Origin: a virus
Reading direction: 5' to 3' (one strand)
Length of the DNA: 38,769 nt
IMG/VR virus record: IMGVR_UViG_3300031525_000018
Span: 1-38,769 of that record
Under the pieces are notes generated by a model, which saw only the letters and a program-made list of their open reading frames with translations, did no database searches and had not been told where the DNA came from. The position numbers and the translations under genes were made by a program. This document shows, piece by piece, positions 29,057 through 36,381 of this stretch. Position 1 is the stretch's first letter; each line of letters begins with the position of its first letter.

Positions 29057-29095
29057 GAAAAAAAACCTCCCCTGAACGGTTGTTCCAAGAGAGGT
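29057..29095 (-). terminator. Terminator with embedded ribosome site
   Basis: Minus strand hairpin ACCTC/GAGGT with GTTCC.A/TGAAC inner pairing (some mismatches), then eight T. The 3' arm contains GGGGAGG, the ribosome site of the next gene. Same design as the terminator at 25790-25825 on the other strand. Confidence 0.65.
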
Positions 29096-29115
29096 CGGTT
29101 TAAATGGCTCAGATT

Positions 29116-29226
29116 TTAGGCCCGATCGCGGAGGCTACAAAATATGATCACTGCTGCTGCCACGGCCCCAGCGCAGGAGCTTATCCCGGCTACAGCGATA
29201 ATCATGCAGAGCGCGTGGTCACTCAT
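29116..29226 (-). CDS. 36-residue membrane peptide
   Basis: ATG 29226 overlaps the end of the upstream gene by 8 bp; TAA at 29116. Sequence begins MSDHALCMIIAVAGISSCAG and continues with AVAAAVIIFC and a short basic end. One membrane segment covers most of it. Supported by the coupling overlap and by lying between two operon genes. Could affect the host membrane; function unknown. Confidence 0.5.
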   Translation of the reverse strand: MSDHALCMIIAVAGISSCAGAVAAAVIIFCSLRDRA

Positions 29227-29581
29227 CGCCTTCTAATTCCGCGCGAAGAATCTCCAGAGTCGCACGTTTCATGAAACTGCGAAGGGCGTTCTCAAGCATA
29301 CTCAAAAGCGTACCATTGTTGCCGAATATGCGAGCACTACAATCCATCTCATCATTTTCTTTCGAGTAGAGGACAATGAGGTGCATTTTCTCATTTGAGT
29401 CTGCAAGCTCACGCAGGCACGATCTCATGCTCTCGGGTAATACAGTGACGTTTTCAAATGAAGCTTTGTGAGCTTGCTTTTCCTCTTCTTCCCCGCAGTC
29501 TTCGCATTTCTCCCGCAGGCTGCCAGTGATTTCTGCAAGCTGTTTCAGAGCGTCTGATAAATCTTCTTCCAGCGACTTCAC
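29219..29581 (-). CDS. Small helical early protein
   Basis: 120 residues from GTG 29581. I chose GTG because AAGGAG lies 8 nt upstream and the start overlaps the previous stop as GTGA; longer frames to 29611 or 29665 run over the zinc gene. An N-terminal coiled coil (VKSLEEDLSDALKQLAEITG) has CEDCGEEEE after it, then a domain MHLIVLYSKENDEMDCSARIFG and helix MLENALRSFMKRATLEILRAE. Function unknown; sits among recombination genes. Confidence 0.75.
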   Translation of the reverse strand: MKSLEEDLSDALKQLAEITGSLREKCEDCGEEEEKQAHKASFENVTVLPESMRSCLRELADSNEKMHLIVLYSKENDEMDCSARIFGNNGTLLSMLENALRSFMKRATLEILRAELEGDE

Positions 29582-29754
29582 GTAGTGGTCTCCTTCAATT
29601 TCTCCCGCCATTCTTGCGGGCGAACTCGGCGATATTTTGGGCATGGGCAATCTGTCCATAAACAAATCGGACGACGGCGTGAAAAACTGTAGATATGCTT
29701 AGCAATATGATGCCAGCACGTCGAGCAGATTTCAGGTGTCGTCCATCTGCTCAT
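29578..29754 (-). CDS. 58-residue zinc-knuckle protein
   Basis: ATG 29754 with AGGAG upstream. MSRWTTPEICSTCWHHIAKH ... RPICLWTDCPCPKYRR gives CxxC-HH plus C...CPC, a plausible zinc site in a basic protein. A longer frame from 29940 would overlap the ERF gene and is not needed. Follows the ERF gene directly; it may be a nucleic-acid-binding accessory. Confidence 0.7.
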   Translation of the reverse strand: MSRWTTPEICSTCWHHIAKHIYSFSRRRPICLWTDCPCPKYRRVRPQEWREKLKETTT

Positions 29755-29794
29755 TGTACACTCTCCTACGTAATCTTTTGGTGGGGAATACAGC

Positions 29795-30463
29795 TCATAG
29801 GCGTTTCGTAAGAAATACCGTGGCTTGAATGACGTCGAGGATAATCTGACGCTCCCAGGGGTGGGGTTCCCACCCATTAGGCTGGGGCACGATGCGTGTA
29901 TTCTCGCGAATCCAATCCTTGAATTTGTTCGCGTCATCATTTGTTTTTCGCTTTGTATTCCACATCGCTTTTAGCTGGTGTATTGCAGGAGGTTCCGGGT
30001 CCTTGGCCTTCTGCGCGCGCTGGATGTTTGGTGATTCCTCGTCGGGGTCTTTGCCGGTTGGAATCCCTAACATCCCTAATAGGCCATATTTCCGCGCGCT
30101 CGTAATGGCCTTATTTACGCCTTTATCGCCCGTATCAATCCCAAGGCCCGGGAATGTCGATGTCCACGTATCGCCAGTTTCGTTATCAATTAAACTAATC
30201 ATCATCACGAATTCCGTGCGAAGGCTGGTCTTCTCTCCTGACATTTCTACATGCCGAATTGAATCTGGAATAACACTCGCAATCGACGTAATTCCAAATT
30301 CTTGGCAAGCCGAATTCACCTCGCTGAATACCTCAGAGGCGCTTGCAAAACAATATTTATGGAATTTATTCTCGCCATTTTTTTCGATCCAGCCGATTTT
30401 TTTCAAAACCTTGGAAATCTTTACCGCGAGACCCTTGGGGCAGATACTCAAATGCTCCGTCAT
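29795..30463 (-). CDS. ERF-family single-strand annealing protein
   Basis: 222 residues. Key features of the ERF superfamily: FHKYCFASASEVFSEVNSAC ... FGITSI near the N-terminus and GDTWTS.FPG.GIDTGDKGVNKAITSARKYGLLGMLGIP in the middle, followed by the usual disordered linker and short helical C-terminus. It pairs complementary single strands during phage recombination. Overlaps the nuclease gene as ATGA, so exonuclease and annealing protein are made together. Confidence 0.9.
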   Translation of the reverse strand: MTEHLSICPKGLAVKISKVLKKIGWIEKNGENKFHKYCFASASEVFSEVNSACQEFGITSIASVIPDSIRHVEMSGEKTSLRTEFVMMISLIDNETGDTWTSTFPGLGIDTGDKGVNKAITSARKYGLLGMLGIPTGKDPDEESPNIQRAQKAKDPEPPAIHQLKAMWNTKRKTNDDANKFKDWIRENTRIVPQPNGWEPHPWERQIILDVIQATVFLTKRL

Positions 30464-31194
30464 AGCACCCCCATTAGCGGATTCTTATTGTTTTCGCAAC
30501 CAGCATACGCACAGAATTTGCACGCGAAGGAAGCGATGTGCGCGGGTGGCACTTCATGGTGAGGCTCGGGTTGGTTTGGACCAGTAACCAAGGCATAGTG
30601 CGCCTGTAGCGCGCGGATACGCGGTGCAAACGTGGATGTCTGGAGCACGAATTCCACCATCTTCCCCGTATTGCGACATACAACCACAATCCTGAATGTG
30701 TCAGATCCAATCTGGATGGCATTCGTACCGGCCTGAATGACATATCGTTCAGCAGGCTCCTTTGGCAGAAAGACATCCTTGTTCCCGGTCGCTTTATTCC
30801 AGCGAGCAACAAACGTCGTTGTCTTCACTTCTATCGGCTGTAATTCTCCTGTAACCGTGTCGCGTAGGATAAAATCAGGATGCCCTACAAGCTCCACACC
30901 GTTATTTAACCCGAAATATTCCGCTTGACGCAAAATCTCAATCGTTGTGCCTGCGTATTTTTGCTCTAACGCTTCGAGGACTTGCTCTTCAAAGTCGACA
31001 CCAATGCGAAATTGCCGCAAGACATCACTACCGAGAGGAAGCATCGGCTTCCCGCTTCGACGTGCCCAGACTTCCCGCGCACATTTCACCAAGTCTGAAC
31101 TATGTAACGCAACTTTGTCCCACGGATCGTTCGCTTCTCGAATTTCGTGCAATGACTCAAACGCGTCTCGGACAAGTGTCGTATCAGCGAACAT
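30460..31194 (-). CDS. Cas4-like PD-(D/E)XK exonuclease with Fe-S cysteines
   Basis: 244 residues from ATG 31194, overlapping the HTH gene by 11 bp; the frame is open to 31263 inside that gene. Nuclease motifs are GHPDFIL (Asp 107) and IEVKTTTF (Glu 122, Lys 124). One cysteine near the N-terminus (Cys 38 in LVKCAREVW) and three at the C-terminus (Cys 225, 228, 233 in CKFCAYAGC) match the Cas4/AddB-style iron-sulfur pattern. It would resect DNA ends for the ERF partner. Not linked to any CRISPR array here. Confidence 0.85.
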   Translation of the reverse strand: MFADTTLVRDAFESLHEIREANDPWDKVALHSSDLVKCAREVWARRSGKPMLPLGSDVLRQFRIGVDFEEQVLEALEQKYAGTTIEILRQAEYFGLNNGVELVGHPDFILRDTVTGELQPIEVKTTTFVARWNKATGNKDVFLPKEPAERYVIQAGTNAIQIGSDTFRIVVVCRNTGKMVEFVLQTSTFAPRIRALQAHYALVTGPNQPEPHHEVPPAHIASFACKFCAYAGCENNKNPLMGVL

Positions 31195-31441
31195 TGAATA
31201 TCTCTTCGTCTGGAAACATAAATATATCGTGCTGCTCGCGTTTACGCTTGAAAAGCTTCCCAAGACGGCGGCGTAAAGTCGGACCTAAAGGCTGCTTGCC
31301 TTGCATGTGCAACGTCACTTTGGATTGCGGTACGCCTGTTAATCTCTGAAGTGCTTGATACGACGCGATATCGTAGGCATCCATCATCTGTTGCAACCTG
31401 TCCGGGGTCAGGTATCCGTAGTTTTTCTCTCGATCACTCAT
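31184..31441 (-). CDS. HTH (Cro/CI-type) transcriptional regulator
   Basis: 85 residues from ATG 31441; the open frame extends to 31600 but the promoter lies inside that extension. The helix-turn-helix is ASYQALQRLTGVPQSKVTLH, then MQGKQPLGPTLRRRLGKLF. The short hydrophobic/acidic tail (IFMFPDEEIF) could dimerise. It is the first gene of the leftward early operon. The dyads TACC-N-GGTA on three promoters are its likely targets. The small size is Cro-like; no partner CI or integrase was found. Confidence 0.85.
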   Translation of the reverse strand: MSDREKNYGYLTPDRLQQMMDAYDIASYQALQRLTGVPQSKVTLHMQGKQPLGPTLRRRLGKLFKRKREQHDIFMFPDEEIFNVR

Positions 31442-31447
31442 ATATAA

Positions 31448-31476
31448 ATTATACCAGGTAGGATAAACTATAGCAA
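31448..31476 (-). promoter_or_regulatory. Promoter of the HTH gene, apparently leaderless
   Basis: Minus strand TTGCTA (31476-31471), 17-bp spacer, TATAAT (31453-31448) preceded by TGG. Six bases follow before ATG at 31441, so the expected first transcribed base is the A of the start codon. The dyad TACC-T-GGTA (31452-31460) overlaps the -10, allowing self-repression. Confidence 0.85.
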
Positions 31477-31503
31477 TACCTTGCGGAATATATGAGGACG
31501 AAA

Positions 31504-31529
31504 GGCTTGCAGTGTAGGGACTACAAGCC
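31504..31529 (-). terminator. Possible end-of-late-operon hairpin
   Basis: GGCTTG/CAAGCC stem with one mismatch and an AGT/ACT extension, loop GTAGGG, followed on the minus strand by TTTCG. The T tract is short. It lies just after the last lysis-cassette gene and just before the HTH promoter, where a terminator is expected. Confidence 0.4.
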
Positions 31530-31550
31530 CACGCTCTCCCCAGCCTAGAC

Positions 31551-31775
31551 CTACTTGGGAGCGGTCGCGGTTGGAGCTTGATAGGAGGCCGCAGGCGCAA
31601 CCGTGATATTTATGGCGACTTGTTTGCCGCCAATATAGGTGAGGATCGTCGGGATATTCACGGGATGCCCAGATTCAAATGCGGCATAATCTGACTCTAA
31701 TTCAAGCGCCAGCGCGCCAGCAATCTGAAACGCAGGGCCGATGTCTGAGAGAATTTGTCCAAATGATGTGCTCAT
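31551..31775 (-). CDS. Small lysis-cassette protein, unknown
   Basis: 74 residues, overlapping the holin candidate as ATGA. MSTSFGQILSDIGPAFQIAG ... ALALELESDYAAFESGHPV, then a Val/Ala/Pro tail. Weakly amphipathic with no clear membrane segment or lipobox. Last gene of the late transcript. Could assist lysis; no family recognised. Confidence 0.65.
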   Translation of the reverse strand: MSTSFGQILSDIGPAFQIAGALALELESDYAAFESGHPVNIPTILTYIGGKQVAINITVAPAASYQAPTATAPK

Positions 31776-32050
31776 ACAGAATCCTTTGTGGAGATTTTCG
31801 TTGTTGTCACTGTTGTGTCGGCCTCTAGGCTGGAGACTTCATCCTGCAGCGCATGAGCAATGCCGCTTATGAGGGCCGAGAGCCCAGCGGCAAGGATGAG
31901 CTGCCAATGTACTGCACATTCGATCGGCGCGATGTTTGGGGCCGGGCTCGCGCAGACTTGCAGATCGTTCCCCAGGACGATCAGACCAGCAACAAGCGAG
32001 GAAATAAAGACAATCACAAATGACGTAGCAAAACGCTTCCGAGAACTCAT
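31772..32050 (-). CDS. Holin candidate
   Basis: 92 residues with two membrane segments: FATSFVIVFISSLVAGLIVL and WQLILAAGLSALISGIAHAL, separated by a short loop with two cysteines (CASPAPNIAPIEC), and a charged C-terminus. Basic N-terminus (SSRKR). It directly follows the transglycosylase (ATGA overlap). Size, topology and context fit a class II-like holin. Confidence 0.75.
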   Translation of the reverse strand: MSSRKRFATSFVIVFISSLVAGLIVLGNDLQVCASPAPNIAPIECAVHWQLILAAGLSALISGIAHALQDEVSSLEADTTVTTTKISTKDSV

Positions 32051-32541
32051 TGTGGCCCCTTATGTGAAGCGGCGCAAAACCACGCAAACGCCTGCGTAAC
32101 GGCGGGAACGTACCACGACGCATATGTTACTGAGGAAGGCAGTCTCCCGGCCTGGAGAGCGGCTGTAACGGCCCCTATGCCTGCGTTATAGGCGGCGACA
32201 ATAGCGTTGAGATTGGCAGGAAACGTCTGCATCGCGGGCTTGATATGATCCCGGCAGGCGACCATCATATTGTAGGCCGGGTCGAGAATGTCTTGAGTCT
32301 CGTAACTATATGACGTATCGACCCCTGCCCCGTGAACAATTACACCGCTCGTAATCTGGCAGAGCCCGCAACCCGTATCAAACGAGATGATATTGGGATC
32401 GCCACCGGATTCATAGAGGATGATGGCTTTTAAGAGATTCGGCGGAACGCTATATTGCGGGGCGATCTGATTGATGAGTGAATCCCAGCGGTCGCAACCG
32501 GGATGTCCGGCTCGCATCGCGACAATCATGTCGAGTATCAT
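32047..32541 (-). CDS. Lytic transglycosylase (SLT-type endolysin)
   Basis: 164 residues. SLT family motifs in order: LLKAIILYESGGDP with catalytic Glu 44, GCGLCQI (57-63) and AAYNAG (116-121). Cleaves the glycan backbone of peptidoglycan. No signal peptide, so it needs a holin. It may serve as the endolysin or as a virion lysin, as it follows the ejection proteins. Overlaps both neighbours as ATGA. Confidence 0.9.
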   Translation of the reverse strand: MILDMIVAMRAGHPGCDRWDSLINQIAPQYSVPPNLLKAIILYESGGDPNIISFDTGCGLCQITSGVIVHGAGVDTSYSYETQDILDPAYNMMVACRDHIKPAMQTFPANLNAIVAAYNAGIGAVTAALQAGRLPSSVTYASWYVPAVTQAFAWFCAASHKGPQ

Positions 32542-32918
32542 GGTTTGAAGCCCTCATCATTCAGAACTCGAAAGAGTAGGTTCCCCTGCGCGAACAAGGT
32601 TGCAAGTCCAATAACGGCCAGAAACCAAATAATTCGAGCCATAATCTTCTTCGTCTCATCTTGCACTTTTCGGATATCTTTTAGCTCTTGAATGATCCCC
32701 CGCATAGTAGTCTGTACTCCGCCGTCTTTATGCAGCTCATCCGCAAGTCGCGTGACGATTTTCGCGAGGTTTACCGCAGTTTTGTTTGTTTCTGCCACAG
32801 CGTAAATCAGGCCAGGACCACGCCGCCCGCCCCAAAGCTGCTCGGCGATTGAGCGTACGGAGATTTCACGCTCTGCCCGGCTGATTTCTTCATCCATATC
32901 ATCCTCGTCAACCGTCAT
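32538..32918 (-). CDS. Coiled-coil, C-terminally anchored protein (XhlA-like)
   Basis: 126 residues: acidic N-terminus, long amphipathic helix (AVNLAKIVTRLADELHKDGG; MRGIIQELKDIRKVQDETKK) and a single membrane segment (IIWFLAVIGLATLFAQ) near the C-terminus. Architecture resembles hemolysin XhlA-type lysis accessory proteins, which help the holin and endolysin. Directly upstream of the endolysin. A structural membrane protein of the ejection machinery is the alternative. Confidence 0.65.
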   Translation of the reverse strand: MTVDEDDMDEEISRAEREISVRSIAEQLWGGRRGPGLIYAVAETNKTAVNLAKIVTRLADELHKDGGVQTTMRGIIQELKDIRKVQDETKKIMARIIWFLAVIGLATLFAQGNLLFRVLNDEGFKP

Positions 32919-35266
32919 AACTGCGGCCAGAATTCGGCCTTGTATTTCTCCTTGAGTTGAGCTTTTGTCTCAGGATTGATACGAGGACCAAACAAGCGCA
33001 ACCAATCGTTAACCATCTCCCCCTGGCGTTTCGGATCTTTGGAATCTTCAATCGGTTCGGCGAGTTCGCTATAAGGCAAGAGACTAGAGAACATACTGCC
33101 GAGTTTATCTAAGCTATGCTTCGGGCTTGTAAAAGCATCAAATAACTCTGTTAAAGATCCACCCTGTTTGCTCAAAGTTTTCATTGTACCGTAGGGAGCC
33201 GCGAGCGTTTGGAGCCCTGAGTCCAACATTGGGAAAAGATTATACTCATGCGGGCCGCCTGGAAGCTCGCCCCCTTCGCTTAATTTTGTAGGGATATTCT
33301 GCAAAGCCATCATCTGTTCTATAATTTTAGGATTTTTCAATGCATGTCTTGCCGTGCGAGTAGCGGTTCCTAGAGCGAATTGAGGGAAAGACCCTCCAAG
33401 GGCCTTGGATAATTTAACAAGATTTGATGCTTCAGTGGTCCCATAGATGTCTGCCATTTCTTTCGCTAAGTAAGGGCCGGAGAATCCCTTTGCTTGCAGA
33501 TATTTCATTGTCGCGAGCTTCTGCGCGGTATCATGCACATCTAAAGCATGTTGACCTGGTTTCGCAACCGCATGTGCGGCACGTCCAACAAGCGGGATTT
33601 TTGAATACATGGGAGTTCTTCCCGATGCATAACCTGATCGTTGCCCTAGACTCGTCAATTGATCAATAGAGGGCAATATACTAGCGTCTTTAGTCGCTAC
33701 CGCCGGGATATTTCCAAGGCCTTCCAGGGCTCCTCGCAAGCCAGGACCGCCTTGCAATGTTTGATTCAGGATATTCCAACCGTGAGGAAAGCCAAGCGAG
33801 TACATGGCATCTCGCGCCATATCCGAAACCCACGCCACTGGGTTATTCTTTTCAAGTTCACTCAATCCAGAACGGAGCTTTCGAGGCTTGCCCTTAAAAT
33901 TTTGATCTTTAATCAACATCTGAAGAGAATGAGGCCATGAATTTTCATCTTCAGGATCTAGCCCAAAATGATTAAGAATATCTGAATGCGTTTTATTCAG
34001 CGCATCTCGTCTAGCTAGCTTAGGGAAATATGATGTTAACTGCTCGTGGACATTATCATCATGCTTACCGATTTTCTTGTCAAGCACTCTCCCAGTCCCT
34101 GACCCCGGCCCTTGCGCGTGGAAAGAATCCTTATCGTATGCGTTCTTTCCAGGAGGTTCCGCAAGCTGGTGTGCATCTGGGCTATATCCGTTGTGGATAG
34201 CCTCTTGTCGGCCTTCTTTACTCATCAAAGACCATTCAAGACGTTCGAGGGACTCCATCGCCTTGGGCGCAATATACTTGGCATCCATTCTACGTTCTGC
34301 GGGAGTCGTGACGATTTTCTCACCCGTATGTGATGATGAGCCGATTTTAGATAATCGCTCCCGATGCGGGTTTAGTTGCTGCTCAAAGTCAGCCGTTCTC
34401 CCCTCTGCGGCACCTCTAGCCTGTAACAGGCTCCCTTGGATATAATCCGCATCTTTGGGAGAATATTGCTGTTTGATATAATGATATGGGTCCACAAAGT
34501 GCAATGCATCAATAGCTCGTTCGCCGATTTGCGGAAATTTTTCAACTACTTTTTCACCGATTTTGCCTCCACCCCATAGTAAGCCCTTCCCTATTGCCTC
34601 GGCCCCATTCACCCCAATATTTAATCCGTTTTTCAACATTGCTGGAAGGCGTGCAGCCCCCATGAGCAACGCATCAATTGCTTCAGGATGGTTTAACAAT
34701 TGGCCTATAGCGGCACTTGTTCCAACGTCAGGGCTTACTGTTTGCGCCAACGTCGTGTTTGCAGCAGCTTCGTTCCCTTGAGAACGAAGCGCGTTCGTTG
34801 GATTAAGATTAAAGTTCCGCCGGACGTTATGGACGTTCTGAAGCTCTTGGTGTGGATGCGCGATTGCGTTCACGGTACTGCGCGGAACATCTGTAATGCC
34901 GTTAGCCCCAAATGCCCCTTCCAGGCCATGTGCAATAACGTCTAGCAGATCCCAGCCTTCTTGCTGGTGCGTCTGATAGTATTGCGCCTTATTTGCGATT
35001 TGCCCGGTGAGTCGCTGCCCTTCTTGCACCGCCCCTCGCAACATGCCGGGGATCTGCGCCGTTGCTCCGCGTAGCATCCCGCCAAAGTCGAAGCCTGGTT
35101 GCCCGGTCGTTGGCGCAGGCTTGGGGGGAGGCGCGTTCTGGCTCATGTGTTCAAGAGAGAGTCCGCCTGAAGAGGCTTGTGGCCCGCTTTGGCTCATCTG
35201 CTCAAGAGTAAGACCTCCTGAAGATGCCTGTGGCCCGCTCCGGCTCATCTCCTCAAGGCTAGGCAT
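32915..35266 (-). CDS. Large ejection (internal virion) protein
   Basis: 783 residues, the largest protein here. The first ~50 residues are three copies of a 17-residue unit (MS.SGPQASSGGL.LE), a 51-bp DNA repeat near 35120-35263. The body is helical and Lys/Gly/Pro-rich with membrane-active-looking segments (LLWGGGKIGEKVVEKFPQIG; SFPQFALGTATRTARHALKN). Position after two other ejection-like genes and before the lysis genes matches the internal-core proteins of podoviruses that form the DNA-injection channel. No enzymatic domain recognised. Confidence 0.7.
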   Translation of the reverse strand: MPSLEEMSRSGPQASSGGLTLEQMSQSGPQASSGGLSLEHMSQNAPPPKPAPTTGQPGFDFGGMLRGATAQIPGMLRGAVQEGQRLTGQIANKAQYYQTHQQEGWDLLDVIAHGLEGAFGANGITDVPRSTVNAIAHPHQELQNVHNVRRNFNLNPTNALRSQGNEAAANTTLAQTVSPDVGTSAAIGQLLNHPEAIDALLMGAARLPAMLKNGLNIGVNGAEAIGKGLLWGGGKIGEKVVEKFPQIGERAIDALHFVDPYHYIKQQYSPKDADYIQGSLLQARGAAEGRTADFEQQLNPHRERLSKIGSSSHTGEKIVTTPAERRMDAKYIAPKAMESLERLEWSLMSKEGRQEAIHNGYSPDAHQLAEPPGKNAYDKDSFHAQGPGSGTGRVLDKKIGKHDDNVHEQLTSYFPKLARRDALNKTHSDILNHFGLDPEDENSWPHSLQMLIKDQNFKGKPRKLRSGLSELEKNNPVAWVSDMARDAMYSLGFPHGWNILNQTLQGGPGLRGALEGLGNIPAVATKDASILPSIDQLTSLGQRSGYASGRTPMYSKIPLVGRAAHAVAKPGQHALDVHDTAQKLATMKYLQAKGFSGPYLAKEMADIYGTTEASNLVKLSKALGGSFPQFALGTATRTARHALKNPKIIEQMMALQNIPTKLSEGGELPGGPHEYNLFPMLDSGLQTLAAPYGTMKTLSKQGGSLTELFDAFTSPKHSLDKLGSMFSSLLPYSELAEPIEDSKDPKRQGEMVNDWLRLFGPRINPETKAQLKEKYKAEFWPQL

Positions 35267-36381
35267 TAGGAGCCGTCATCATCATCGGGCGAGTCCTGAA
35301 TACTCTGCAAGTCATCATCATCTAGCCCAGCAGCAGCAGAGGGGTCATTCTGACGCACTTGCTGAGGAGTCCATCCGAGATTGAGGGCATTCTTAATGAG
35401 CTTCCGCACTTGCGGGGGTTTTTGCTTCGCGTTCGCGGTCAAGGGCCGAACCTTGACAGGCGGCTTCGTGACGGTAGGGTTAGGCGGCTTCGTGACGGTA
35501 GGTTTAGGGGTCGCAGGCTGTCCATATACCGGAATAGGGATTGGCGTAGCAGAAGAATTCAGAGGTACAGCTTGAGTGTTTTTCTGATTAAGACCAGCGG
35601 ATGTAATTGCGGCTTGATTTTTAGCATGTACATACGCACGCGCATCTTCGTGGTTTTGAACGATATTCGTGCGACGATCTAACCCGGCTTCAGTGCTATC
35701 ATGACGACGATCATCACCTACCTGCACATTATGTGCAATCTTTTCGCGAGATGTAGCGCTTACCGTAGCGGCCTGAACAATGGCAGCGGCTCTGGTGCGC
35801 GCGGCTGCCATTGTCGTTCTATCGTGACCTGCTGCAATTACTAATTTGTCCGCGTTTGCTTGGGCAGTATTGATATCTGCCTGAGACCAGTGGTGTATCT
35901 CAGCTTGGTCTTTAATTTCTTTATGGACTTCTGTGCGTAATGCCAAAGCGTCTTGGTCGATTTGATGCTGCTGCGCCTGTAGGTCATTGATCGAAACCAG
36001 TTGATCTTTTGCCTGGTCAGTAGCGCGATTATTGACATAATAATTATACGCCGCCCAAGTATTCTCAAGACTTTGTTTAACAGAAAGATTGGTTCCTTGA
36101 TGCGGGACTGGAGGAGGCGCTAACCCCCAGCCAGTTGTTGTTTTCTTCATCGCTAGATCGGTCGTTTTGGTATCGGTATCGGCTACCGATCCTTTATGCG
36201 CGTCAGCAGCAGCGATTCCAGCCGCTGTTGCCGCATCTGCCGCCTGTTTATCCGAAATCTCTTGCCGCTTACGCTCGCGCTCGTTTTCCTCTTGCTGTTG
36301 GCGCGCGCTGGAAAGTCCAATACCAACACTTGCCGCCGTTGCAATGCCCTCGCCGAATGGGTCGCGTTGCGTCCACGTCAT
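35266..36381 (-). CDS. Ejection protein, helical/alanine-rich
   Basis: 371 residues. A long Ala/Gln/Asp-rich helical region (residues ~30-240: QEENERERKRQEISDKQAAD; AAARTRAAAIVQAATVSATS) is followed by a Pro/Lys/Thr repeat (KPTVTKPPNPTVTKPPVKV, two tandem units) and an acidic end (GLDDDDLQSIQDSPDDDDG). Start overlaps the upstream gene (ATGA). Typical composition of short-tail phage internal proteins. Confidence 0.65.
   Translation of the reverse strand: MTWTQRDPFGEGIATAASVGIGLSSARQQQEENERERKRQEISDKQAADAATAAGIAAADAHKGSVADTDTKTTDLAMKKTTTGWGLAPPPVPHQGTNLSVKQSLENTWAAYNYYVNNRATDQAKDQLVSINDLQAQQHQIDQDALALRTEVHKEIKDQAEIHHWSQADINTAQANADKLVIAAGHDRTTMAAARTRAAAIVQAATVSATSREKIAHNVQVGDDRRHDSTEAGLDRRTNIVQNHEDARAYVHAKNQAAITSAGLNQKNTQAVPLNSSATPIPIPVYGQPATPKPTVTKPPNPTVTKPPVKVRPLTANAKQKPPQVRKLIKNALNLGWTPQQVRQNDPSAAAGLDDDDLQSIQDSPDDDDGS

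Noticed and set aside
29892-30587. 231-codon plus-strand open frame
   Set aside because: Lies opposite the ERF and nuclease genes, which have clear family motifs; no ribosome site or motif on this strand.
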